NCBI GenBank assembly: GCA_025997715.1 | Contig: BNUY01000057.1 | Span: 1-16,856 of the forward strand | Length of the DNA: 16,856 nt | DNA from: Spirochaetia bacterium | GTDB taxonomy: Bacteria > Spirochaetota > Spirochaetia > Treponematales > Breznakiellaceae | Reading direction: 5' to 3' | Made by a program: the position numbers and the translations under genes | The notes under the pieces: model-generated | The model's input: only the letters and a program-made list of their open reading frames with translations | What the model was told of the DNA's origin: nothing | Database searches by the model: none | Shown: positions 6,470-13,465 of the stretch, in pieces | How positions within the stretch are numbered: the first letter of the stretch is position 1 | Layout: the number at the start of each line of letters is the position of its first letter

Positions 6470-6508
6470 AGCGGTGTCATAAAAATTATTTTTTATGCGT
6501 AAAAAGTA

Positions 6509-6539
6509 TTGACTAATTACGAATTATCATGGTAATAAT
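6509..6539 (+). promoter_or_regulatory. Probable promoter of the envelope operon
   Basis: TTGACT at 6509-6514 followed, after 19 bases, by AATAAT at 6534-6539, in a very AT-rich stretch. The spacing is slightly long, so other -10 choices within TAATAATATATACT are possible. A small perfect dyad, ACTAT-G-ATAGT (6544-6554), lies where transcription would start and could be an operator. The first gene begins at 6645 with a leader of about 100 bases. Confidence 0.45.
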
Positions 6540-6644
6540 ATATACTATGATAGTGAGTCATGTGATTTCTGTACTTTATTAAAAACATCCAGCTAAAATA
6601 CGAAAATTTAACGGAAAAAACCGTGTTACCTCAGGAGGGTAAGA

Positions 6645-7424
6645 ATGAAGGCGAGGCTTTTGCTTGCGGCAAGTATAGTGCTGTCCCTGGGCATGATGGG
6701 TATCGGATGCGCGGGTACCCCCGCCCCCGGTGCGGACCTGAGCCCGACGAGGGATCAGGCGGTTATTTCCGTAAAAAGGGACAATGTTGCTGGTTCACTG
6801 GGCGCATGGGACATTTATATTGATAAGAAACAGGTCGGTTCTGTCCAAAACGGTCAGGAGACACGGTTTCTTTTAAAAAACGGCAAATACTTTATGTACC
6901 TGACTGCCGGGTTTGGTCAGAAGAGTGAGGTGCTTACGATTGCCGCCGAATCGAATGTGGTGGCCTTTACCGCCTACCTCTCCGGCGGGCTTCATGTAGT
7001 ACAAAGCGGAACAAGTACCCCGCCAAGAACCGCAGCAACGAGCCTTGATGAAGCGATCCGGCGGGCCGGTGATAAGTTTATCGGGGAATTGCCCGGTCAG
7101 GCGGTGATTGCCGTATTAAATGTTTCTGCAAGGAACCGGAACTACTCTGCCATAGTGGTGGATGACCTGGAAATTCAATTAGTTGATTCGCACCAATTCA
7201 AGATAGTTGACCGGAAACAATTGGATATCATCATGGCGGAACAGAATTTCCAGATGTCAGGTGTTGTTGATGATGATTCGGCGGTAAGTATTGGGAAACT
7301 GTTAGGCGCCGGTGTGGTGATCACCGGAAGTATTACCGGAAGCGGTGAAACACAGCGGCTTATATTGAAGGCATTGGACGTACAAACCGCCCAGCTTGTA
7401 TCAATGGCAAATGAACGGTTTTAG
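6645..7424 (+). CDS. Lipoprotein with CsgG/LpoB-like domain
   Basis: 259 residues. A lipoprotein signal peptide ends in GIGC, with C22 as the lipidated cysteine. Residues about 40-120 look like a small PEGA-type beta domain (IYIDKKQVGSVQNGQ ... FLLKNGKYFMYL). Residues about 138-259 resemble the CsgG/LpoB family: a strand (AVIAVLNVSA), then VVDDLEIQLVDSHQFKIVDR, KQLDIIMAEQNFQMSG and LGAGVVITGSI, matching the typical order 'family domain: strand, ELE helix, RNxLDxIxxEQ, GADxxLxG'. Such proteins sit in the outer-membrane periplasmic leaflet; many in spirochaetes have no known role. Start ATG 6645 has AGGAGG at 6633-6638. First gene of a four-gene operon with two other lipoproteins and a barrel protein. 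Confidence 0.85.
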   Translation: MKARLLLAASIVLSLGMMGIGCAGTPAPGADLSPTRDQAVISVKRDNVAGSLGAWDIYIDKKQVGSVQNGQETRFLLKNGKYFMYLTAGFGQKSEVLTIAAESNVVAFTAYLSGGLHVVQSGTSTPPRTAATSLDEAIRRAGDKFIGELPGQAVIAVLNVSARNRNYSAIVVDDLEIQLVDSHQFKIVDRKQLDIIMAEQNFQMSGVVDDDSAVSIGKLLGAGVVITGSITGSGETQRLILKALDVQTAQLVSMANERF

Positions 7425-7433
7425 GGTGAGATA

Positions 7434-7456
7434 GGGTACTGTCCTGGACGGTATCC
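7434..7456 (+). other. Intergenic hairpin inside the envelope operon
   Basis: GGGTACTGTCC (7434-7444) and GGACGGTATCC (7446-7456) can pair over all 11 positions, including two G-U pairs; the innermost pairs must open to give a 5-base loop. It is followed by TTATAAAT rather than a T run. Possible partial terminator or mRNA-processing/stability element between gene 1 and gene 2 of the operon. Confidence 0.5.
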
Positions 7457-7490
7457 TTATAAATAAAGTTCCTCAAGGAAGGAGAAAAAC

Positions 7491-8105
7491 ATGAAGAATA
7501 AACTTCTTGTTTTGGCAGGGCTGATTGTGATCAGCTTTTCGGTTATAGGTTGCGCAGGTCTCGGCAATCTATTTTCAAAGAAGGGTAAGGTGGTGGACAT
7601 TGTTCTGGCGGAAGTTCCCGATACGGATTATGAGCCCCGGCTCAATCCGGCGGCAGCCCGTCATGCGGACGGTGATGTGTACGCCATCCCCATAAGTCCC
7701 CTGGCATTGGAAGTGGAAGACGGTCCATCGCCGGTGTACACGATTTCCGGTGTTAAAGATAGGGATCTCGAGAAAAACAATCCCCGGGAATTGGTCGATA
7801 TCGTGGTAAACCTGCCCGAAAAAGATACGTTTTCCAGGACCATTTTTGGAGGGACTGATGTCAGCGAATGGATCATTAACCTTCCTAAGGGGCTGGAAGC
7901 ACGGGCCCATGGGGTAAAGAAAGGGGCAACGACCATTAAAATTTATATTTCCGGCAAGCCGGAAGTAACCATGCGTGAGGTTGTTAGAGTGCAGATCCCC
8001 GGCGAATATCTAAAGAGCGGTTCAGCCCGTCAGTTTATCTCACCCACCGAGGAAGATTCCATCAAGGCATGGGAAGAACAACAAACAAAAGCTGGAAAAC
8101 AATAA
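7491..8105 (+). CDS. Lipoprotein with one GTDxSxW-NLPxGL domain
   Basis: 204 residues with a lipoprotein signal ending VIGC (C21). After a short region beginning VVDIVLAEVP, residues about 82-173 form a beta-rich domain with the signature GTDVSEWIINLPKGLEARAH, then GATTIKIYISGKPEV and VRVQIPGEY. The same domain occurs twice in the next gene, and the N-terminal VVDIV.AEV motif is also shared, so the two genes are related by duplication. I know no named family for it; function unknown. The C-terminal tail is charged (EEDSIKAWEEQQTKAGKQ). Start ATG 7491 has GGAAGGAG at 7477-7484. The next gene begins 12 bases after its stop, so the two are co-translated. Confidence 0.8.
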   Translation: MKNKLLVLAGLIVISFSVIGCAGLGNLFSKKGKVVDIVLAEVPDTDYEPRLNPAAARHADGDVYAIPISPLALEVEDGPSPVYTISGVKDRDLEKNNPRELVDIVVNLPEKDTFSRTIFGGTDVSEWIINLPKGLEARAHGVKKGATTIKIYISGKPEVTMREVVRVQIPGEYLKSGSARQFISPTEEDSIKAWEEQQTKAGKQ

Positions 8106-8117
8106 AGGAGAAAACTG

Positions 8118-9581
8118 ATGAAAAACAAAGCACTGTATTTTGGGTTCATTACCATTGTTTTGACCCTCTGTGTCCTTTCCGGATGCGCTACCAAGCCGGC
8201 GGTGGGGGGCTTCCCCTTGATCGACATTGTGGATGCGGAGGTTGAAATTGCCGACGATTCGGCGTATGCCGTTGTGGACTCCGGTGAATGGAGCCGCAGC
8301 GCGAATACGAAAGTTATCGGCGGTCCTAAGGGGACAAGAATAACGGCCAGGGATATTACCATCAGGCTTATTGAAACAAGCATTCAAGTTCCCATACGGG
8401 AGGGAACCGATATAAGCCATTGGTTTCTGAACATACCGACGGGCTTAACGGCCAAAGCCCATGGGCAGAATCCGGAATCGAAAAATGCCGTAGAACGGGG
8501 CGCCACCGAGATTATCGCTACCATTGAAGGTATTCCGGATATTGCCATCAATCAGCCTATCAAGATACGGGTTCCCTACGAGTATACCAACCGTGCCTGG
8601 GACTTTGATATTCCTCCGGATGAAGACCTTCGCTTTGAAGTATACGCGGTGGATATAGAGTCGGTGGTGGTCGGCGGCGCCGTTAACCGGGAAATTGACT
8701 CAAAGACCTTCAAACTGGTAATGGGCGGTACCAAGCTGGCAAATGCTATTGACGCCAATACCGATATATCCTCCTGGTTTAAAAATCTTCCCAAGGGCTT
8801 GAAAGCAGTTATCGCAGAAGATGTGGTGCCGCTTACAAAAGAACAGGAAGCCCAGAAACAACCAAAGGTTCAACAAAACTTACAGGTAACCATCAGCGGA
8901 ACACCATCGGTTCAGGTTTATGACCAAATGAACATTGTTATTCCGGCGAGCATTACAACAGCCAGCATTGAGCTGAGGATTCCCTCTTCGGAACGGGCCT
9001 TGTTTGATATTGGTTCTTATTCAAAAATTTCCGGGAGTGATATAGAACTTCGAACCGGGTCGAACTGGAAAGGGGCAATCAGTGGTTGGGGACTCACCGG
9101 CCCGGAGGTTTTCAAGGTGAAAGATTTTACTCCGGTGGGGATCGTTCAGATTGAATCCGAATCGGTGTACGCTATCGGCGAAGACGGTGATTTTCACTGG
9201 ACCGGCGATACCATTACCTACGGCAAGTTGATGGCGGAAGCCAAAAAACTGAATGCCCACGCAATTATTGATGTGGTGATTGATTCCGATGATCAGGTTA
9301 GCGAAACTGTTGAACGGCGGCATGTCGAAGCCAACCATGTGCGCTCAAACCTTGAGCAAAAAAAGTTTGCCGCCGCTCTCATCAAGGAAGAAGCCGATCC
9401 CAACGGCGGCATCATTTATGTAGAAACGATTAGGACCACCAAACGAACCTCGACGGGTACCGCGCTGGCGATACAGTATGCGCCTGCCTATCAGCCCGCG
9501 GTTGGCGACGGCGGAGCTATCGGTTATATTCCTGCGCTTCCTAACGCCGGTTATGTTCCTGTTCCTAACGGGGGGAAATAA
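8118..9581 (+). CDS. Lipoprotein with two GTDxSxW-NLPxGL domains and a YbjQ-like C-terminus
   Basis: 487 residues with a lipoprotein signal ending LSGC (C23). Domain copy B spans about 63-157 (REGTDISHWFLNIPTGL, RGATEIIATIEGIPDI, IKIRVPYEY); copy C about 177-277 (DANTDISSWFKNLPKGL, LQVTISGTPSV, NIVIPASI), with a Lys/Gln/Glu-rich insert near 237-255. Residues about 334-400 (FKVKDFTPVGIVQIES ... TYGKLMAEAKKLNAHAIIDVVID) resemble the strand-helix-strand pattern of YbjQ-type domains, where the helix is usually followed by 'GADAI'; this match is by eye and weak. The C-terminus is Gly/Pro/Tyr-rich and unordered. Start ATG 8118 has AAGGAG at 8105-8110. Ends in a TAATG overlap with the barrel gene. 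Probably an outer-membrane lipoprotein of unknown role. Confidence 0.8.
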   Translation: MKNKALYFGFITIVLTLCVLSGCATKPAVGGFPLIDIVDAEVEIADDSAYAVVDSGEWSRSANTKVIGGPKGTRITARDITIRLIETSIQVPIREGTDISHWFLNIPTGLTAKAHGQNPESKNAVERGATEIIATIEGIPDIAINQPIKIRVPYEYTNRAWDFDIPPDEDLRFEVYAVDIESVVVGGAVNREIDSKTFKLVMGGTKLANAIDANTDISSWFKNLPKGLKAVIAEDVVPLTKEQEAQKQPKVQQNLQVTISGTPSVQVYDQMNIVIPASITTASIELRIPSSERALFDIGSYSKISGSDIELRTGSNWKGAISGWGLTGPEVFKVKDFTPVGIVQIESESVYAIGEDGDFHWTGDTITYGKLMAEAKKLNAHAIIDVVIDSDDQVSETVERRHVEANHVRSNLEQKKFAAALIKEEADPNGGIIYVETIRTTKRTSTGTALAIQYAPAYQPAVGDGGAIGYIPALPNAGYVPVPNGGK

Positions 9582-10360
9582 TGAAACTCCAGAGCGGATC
9601 TTTGATCCGACTGATTACCGTCCTGAGTTGCCTGCTCATTGGCGGGTGGGGGCTTGGCGCGCAGGAAGGTACCGCGCCGCCGCCGCCGCCTGATAAGACA
9701 ACCGCAACTCCTCCTCCGGGAGGGACAGGAACGCCTCCCTCAGCGGATTCCGGTACGCAGTCATCGCCAGGGGCAACGCAGGCCGGCAAGCTGAGAATTC
9801 CCGGGTTGCCTCAAAATACCCCTGCGGGAAACCGTCCTTCAGGCGGTAACCGACAAGCCGGTGCTGCCGCTTCCTCCGGCTCAGGCGGAAGCAGTGCAAA
9901 GAACTGGGTGGCCGGTAATGTGGGTTTGTTGGGCGTCGGCGCTCAATATGAACGGGTGTTTACTCCAAAGCTCTCCGTAGGCGCCGGGATATACTGGTAT
10001 TCGCTTGTCTTATTCAGCACCTTTGGACTTGAAGCAAATGTGCGGTATTATCCCTTTTCAGGCAGGTTACAAGGCTTGTATGGGGATGTGGGCCTGGGCT
10101 TCGGCATCGCCATAAACGCCTATGGGGATGAAGATTCCTGGGGTTCCATGGGCGGCTTCCTCTTGCGCCCCGGCATCGGCTGGAAATTTGATGTAGGAAA
10201 GCCGGGCGGGTTTTTCATTGAGCCCCATCTGTCGATACCCCTCGTCTTTGGCACGAGGGAGAAGGAGGTCTACCGTTCTGGGTATGGGTATGATACGGAA
10301 AGTACGGCTGACGTCGGTGCAAACTTTGTTGCCCGTATGGCCCTGGGATATGCTTTCTAA
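9581..10360 (+). CDS. Outer-membrane beta-barrel protein with Pro-rich linker
   Basis: 259 residues. A signal peptide covers about residues 1-27 (cleavage near GLGA-QE). Residues 30-107 are low-complexity, rich in Pro, Gly, Ser and Thr (a run of five Pro near residue 33), forming a flexible periplasmic linker. Residues 108-259 contain alternating amphipathic strands (VGLLGVGAQYERVF, LSVGAGIYWYSL, FGLEANVRYYPF, GDVGLGFGIAI) and end in aromatic Phe (MALGYAF), a common barrel-assembly signal. About eight strands are likely, a small barrel. The start codon overlaps the previous stop as TAATG, preceded by a G-run Shine-Dalgarno. Likely last gene of the operon, followed by a strong terminator. Whether it works with the upstream lipoproteins is an inference from the operon. 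Confidence 0.85.
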   Translation: MKLQSGSLIRLITVLSCLLIGGWGLGAQEGTAPPPPPDKTTATPPPGGTGTPPSADSGTQSSPGATQAGKLRIPGLPQNTPAGNRPSGGNRQAGAAASSGSGGSSAKNWVAGNVGLLGVGAQYERVFTPKLSVGAGIYWYSLVLFSTFGLEANVRYYPFSGRLQGLYGDVGLGFGIAINAYGDEDSWGSMGGFLLRPGIGWKFDVGKPGGFFIEPHLSIPLVFGTREKEVYRSGYGYDTESTADVGANFVARMALGYAF

Positions 10361-10390
10361 CGCAGGCGTCCTGGTAGTTTAAAAATTGAG

Positions 10391-10424
10391 CGGCGGGGAG
10401 ATTTTAAGTCTCCCCGCCGTTTTT
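10391..10424. terminator. Bidirectional rho-independent terminator
   Basis: An 11-bp perfect stem CGGCGGGGAGA / TCTCCCCGCCG (10391-10401 and 10409-10419) with a 7-base loop, followed on the plus strand by TTTTT (10420-10424) and on the minus strand by CTCAATTTTT. It lies between two convergent genes (barrel protein ending at 10360, pfp ending at 10428) and can terminate both. Confidence 0.9.
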
Positions 10425-10427
10425 GGT

Positions 10428-12080
10428 TTACCGTACCGCCTTCTCCAGCTTCAGCGTAATAGTCGGCTGATCGCAAACCTCCGCTGGGCCGTAGTACTGA
10501 ATGGCGCCGGGGTAGACAAAGCTGGTCTTGACCGCCCAGGTTTCCCGTTCCGCCGCAAAGGTCTTGAAGGGTTTGCCCTCCAGTTCCACCAGGGCTTTTT
10601 TGATAACCGGTTTATCGGCGCCGTGACGGTGCTCCATGTTCATCATCATGGTCAGGGGGACCCCGCCGGCTACCCATTGGTCTGCGGGGGCGGTCAGGTT
10701 TTTTACGCTGGACAGGTACCCCGTAAGGCCCGAGGCGATAAGCACAAAGGCGCTGAACCCCAGGCTGTAACAGTAGTCGGCGTCGAAGTTGGAGGGGAAG
10801 GCGCAGCGGCCCTCGTAACCGAAGAAGTGGCCCAGGGCGCTGAAACTGCCCTTGTAGGTTCCCACTTTTTTGAGGTCCTTTAGCTTTGCTGCGGTCATGC
10901 CCATGAGCAGTTTTTCTGTTTCGATACGGGATACCTGGACATTGCCGTGGGGGTCGCGGTCCATGAGGAGTTCCTTGGCGATTTCCGCGGGGAGGCTGGT
11001 GAACAGGTAGCCCGAGGGGTCTGAAAGCTGGGTGACCAGCCAGTCGGTCTGGGCGTGAAAGTTTTCCAGTTCGGCAAATTCCTTTTCCTTATCCGCCATC
11101 ACCTCGTTCAGTTCCTCAATGAGCTTTTTCATCTCCGGGATAAACTCCACCAGGCCTTCGGGGATAAGCGCCACCCCGAAGTTTTCCTTGTTGTCCGCCC
11201 GCTTCACCACGGCGTCAACGATCTGGTCCACCACCTGGCCCAGGGAAAGTTTTTTTGCCTCCACCTCTTCGGAGATGAAACAGATGTTAGGCTGGGTTTG
11301 GAGGGCGCACTCCAGGGCGATATGGCTGGCGGAACGTCCCATGAGTTTGATAAAGTGCCAGTATTTCTTTGCGCTGTTGGCGTCCCGTTCTATGTTTCCG
11401 ATAAGTTCGCTGTAGGTCTTTACCGCCGTGTCGAAACCGAAGGAGATTTCGATATGCTCATTTTTCAGATCCCCGTCTATGGTCTTGGGGCAGCCGATAA
11501 CCTGTATCTTTGAACCCCTGGACAGGAAGTATTCCGCCAGAAGCGCAGCGTTTGTGTTGCTATCATCCCCGCCGATGATCACCACCGCGTCAAGGCCCAG
11601 CTTTGTTGCGTTTTCCAGGGAGGCGGCAAACTGTTCCGGGGTTTCAATCTTGGTCCGCCCGGAACCGATCATGTCAAAGCCCCCGGTATTGCGGTAGGCG
11701 TCCATCATGGCGGCGGTAATTTCCACACTTTTGTTGTCGATGAGGCCGCTGGGGCCCCCCTTTAAACCGATAAGTTTTGAATCAGGGTTGCCCTTCTTAA
11801 GGCCGTCGTAAAGGCCGGCTATCACATTGTGGCCCCCCGGAGCCTGACCGCCGGAGAGGATCACGGCCACGGTAAGTTTGCGGCCCATGGTTTCGGTCTT
11901 GCCCGGCACAAAGGTTGCTATGGGCTGCCCGTAGGTTTCCTTAAAAAGGGTCTTTAACGCCGCCTGATCCGCAATGGATTCGGTGGGGCCGCCCAATTTG
12001 ACTGCTATGTCGCTTTTTAAAATGCCGGGAAGTTTTGGTTTGTAGGTATAACGAACTTTTTGTAACGCCGATAATTCCAT
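10428..12080 (-). CDS. pfp: Pyrophosphate-dependent 6-phosphofructokinase
   Basis: 550 residues, the long form found in spirochaetes and plants. It converts fructose 6-phosphate and PPi to fructose 1,6-bisphosphate and Pi, reversibly, in glycolysis and gluconeogenesis. Motifs: [10 protein letters not shown] (76-85), GGDDSNTNA (170-178), PKTIDGDL (198-205) and [11 protein letters not shown] (247-257). The second Asp of GGDD and the Lys of PKTIDGDL are the residues that mark PPi rather than ATP use in the family. Start ATG 12080 has AAGGAG at the right distance. It has its own promoter (12121-12150) whose -35 overlaps the end of the Uma2 gene, so it is separately expressed although it follows the sigma-factor operon on the same strand. 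Ends in a shared terminator. Confidence 0.97.
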   Translation of the reverse strand: MELSALQKVRYTYKPKLPGILKSDIAVKLGGPTESIADQAALKTLFKETYGQPIATFVPGKTETMGRKLTVAVILSGGQAPGGHNVIAGLYDGLKKGNPDSKLIGLKGGPSGLIDNKSVEITAAMMDAYRNTGGFDMIGSGRTKIETPEQFAASLENATKLGLDAVVIIGGDDSNTNAALLAEYFLSRGSKIQVIGCPKTIDGDLKNEHIEISFGFDTAVKTYSELIGNIERDANSAKKYWHFIKLMGRSASHIALECALQTQPNICFISEEVEAKKLSLGQVVDQIVDAVVKRADNKENFGVALIPEGLVEFIPEMKKLIEELNEVMADKEKEFAELENFHAQTDWLVTQLSDPSGYLFTSLPAEIAKELLMDRDPHGNVQVSRIETEKLLMGMTAAKLKDLKKVGTYKGSFSALGHFFGYEGRCAFPSNFDADYCYSLGFSAFVLIASGLTGYLSSVKNLTAPADQWVAGGVPLTMMMNMEHRHGADKPVIKKALVELEGKPFKTFAAERETWAVKTSFVYPGAIQYYGPAEVCDQPTITLKLEKAVR

Positions 12081-12120
12081 TGTGTACTCCTTGGAAAAGG
12101 GAAATGTTGTAATTACCGTT

Positions 12121-12150
12121 ATTGTACCGGGAAACCGGGGGGATGATCAA
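12121..12150 (-). promoter_or_regulatory. Promoter of pfp
   Basis: On the minus strand: -35 TTGATC (12150-12145), 18-base spacer, -10 TACAAT (12126-12121). Transcription would start near 12114, giving a leader of about 35 bases that contains the AAGGAG Shine-Dalgarno. The -35 overlaps the stop codon of the upstream Uma2 gene. Confidence 0.6.
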
Positions 12151-12713
12151 GGTTTGGGGAAAACCTCGCTCAGGTCGATGACACAGCCGGGGAGGACATG
12201 GATGGCAATCGTACCGGTTTCGTCGTAGGTGGCGGTGGTATAGACGCCGTTGACCAGGAGGTGGACGTGGACCAGGCAGCGCTCGCCGTCAACGATCCAG
12301 TATTCCCGCACCCCTATCTTCTGATAGAGGTTAAACTTGACCAGTAGGTCTACCCGGGCGGTTGAAGGGGACAATATCTCGATGATAAGGTCCGGCGCCC
12401 CGTAGCAGCCCTGCTCGCTTATCTTGGATTCGTCGCAGATAACGGTGATGTCCGGTTCCACATGGGTTTTGTCGCTATTATCCTTTTTAGGGTACGGCCT
12501 GACACCGAAGGGGGCGTCGAAAGCTTGACAGGTCTTCCCCCGGAGGAAGCTCAGAATTGGGAAGTAGATCTCCCGCTTGATAATCTCATGCCGGGTAGAC
12601 GGGTCGGCCATCTGGTAGAACTCCCCGTCGATAATCTCTGCCCGCACATCGTCGGCCAATTCCAGGATATCGGCATAGGTATACTGCGATTCTTCTTTCT
12701 CCACTGCTACCAT
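12147..12713 (-). CDS. Uma2-family (DUF820) PD-(D/E)xK protein
   Basis: 188 residues, normal for the family. The nuclease-fold signature is clear: VEPDITVICD (85-94), APDLIIEILSPST (106-118) and the YWIVD strand (138-142), with FNLYQKIGVREYW, a hallmark of Uma2 proteins, between them. The fold suggests a nuclease, but activity of this family is unproven and many are orphan genes in cyanobacteria, Deinococcus and some spirochaetes. Start ATG 12713 has GGGGAG 9 bases upstream. It lies 36 bases after the UMP kinase gene and in the same direction, so it is probably in that transcript. Why such a gene follows pyrH is unknown. Confidence 0.9.
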   Translation of the reverse strand: MVAVEKEESQYTYADILELADDVRAEIIDGEFYQMADPSTRHEIIKREIYFPILSFLRGKTCQAFDAPFGVRPYPKKDNSDKTHVEPDITVICDESKISEQGCYGAPDLIIEILSPSTARVDLLVKFNLYQKIGVREYWIVDGERCLVHVHLLVNGVYTTATYDETGTIAIHVLPGCVIDLSEVFPKP

Positions 12714-12749
12714 GATTCGTTCTCCCCTGCTCCACTATGCCCCAAACTC

Positions 12750-13436
12750 TTACCCAATGGTAGTCCCCCGGAACGCTTCCCCCCGCAGGATTTTTCGAAG
12801 GTTTGGGAGGTCCCGCCCCGCCGCGCAGATAACCTTCAAGCCAAGCTCTGCGGCGCGGCGGCTTGCCACGGGGTCAAAGGGTACGTTTTTGCCGGGGGTC
12901 CATTCATCACCCACCAGGGCGCGGAAGTCCGGCCAGGAGATGGCGTCAAGGGGCTTTGCGTTGAGGTCCTGCTTGGGGTCGGCGGTGTAGACCCGTTCGA
13001 TGTTGGAGAGGTTGATCACCGTGTCCGCCTGAAAGCGTTCCGCCAGAAGCACCGCGTCATTATCCGAGGAGAAGCCCGGTTTCCAGCCCGCCGCCACCAG
13101 AACCTTCCCGGTCATGGCCGCCGCCTGTGTGGGGTCCGTAACCACATCCTGGGAACACCACTCCCCCATAAGCGCCCTGACAAGTTGGGCGTTGAGCCTG
13201 GTGGCCATCACCCCGATCCAGTCCGCCTCGGTATCACTGCCCGCAGCCCCGGCGATTTCCCGGTATGCCTTCTGGTAAACCCGGGCGGGGCCGCCGCCGC
13301 CGACCACAAAGATGAAGCGCCGTTCTGCATCCGCCCTAAGGAATTCCCGAATCAGGGCGACAAAGTTCTTTAAAAAGGGTGTGTCAACTGCATCGGGGGC
13401 CACAATGGAACCACCCAGGGAAATGACCGTTATCAT
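12750..13436 (-). CDS. pyrH: UMP kinase, archaeal-type
   Basis: 228 residues of the amino-acid kinase fold. It phosphorylates UMP to UDP in pyrimidine nucleotide synthesis. Motifs: VISLGGSIV at the N-terminus (phosphate-binding), VVGGGGPARVYQ (44-55), TDPTQAA, AGWKPGFSSDNDAVLLAE and LSNIERVYTADPK. The N-terminus, without the extended start of E. coli PyrH, and the pattern of these motifs match the archaeal-type UMP kinase subfamily, which also occurs in spirochaetes. The start ATG 13436 is 29 bases after the transglutaminase-like gene stop, with AGAGGAAC upstream. An essential housekeeping gene in an operon with an ECF sigma factor is notable. Whether another pyrH exists elsewhere in the genome cannot be seen here. 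Confidence 0.9.
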   Translation of the reverse strand: MITVISLGGSIVAPDAVDTPFLKNFVALIREFLRADAERRFIFVVGGGGPARVYQKAYREIAGAAGSDTEADWIGVMATRLNAQLVRALMGEWCSQDVVTDPTQAAAMTGKVLVAAGWKPGFSSDNDAVLLAERFQADTVINLSNIERVYTADPKQDLNAKPLDAISWPDFRALVGDEWTPGKNVPFDPVASRRAAELGLKVICAAGRDLPNLRKILRGEAFRGTTIG

Positions 13437-13465
13437 ATTTTGTTCCTCTTACTCCTAACTTACTC

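Noticed and set aside
9594..9640. VLSC near the start of the barrel protein as a lipobox
   Set aside because: Leu at -2 is atypical and a longer hydrophobic stretch ending GLGA-QE fits an ordinary signal peptide and a barrel protein.
12127..12140. CCGG-GAAA-CCGG mini-hairpin between Uma2 and pfp
   Set aside because: Only four base pairs and no T run; not a convincing terminator.
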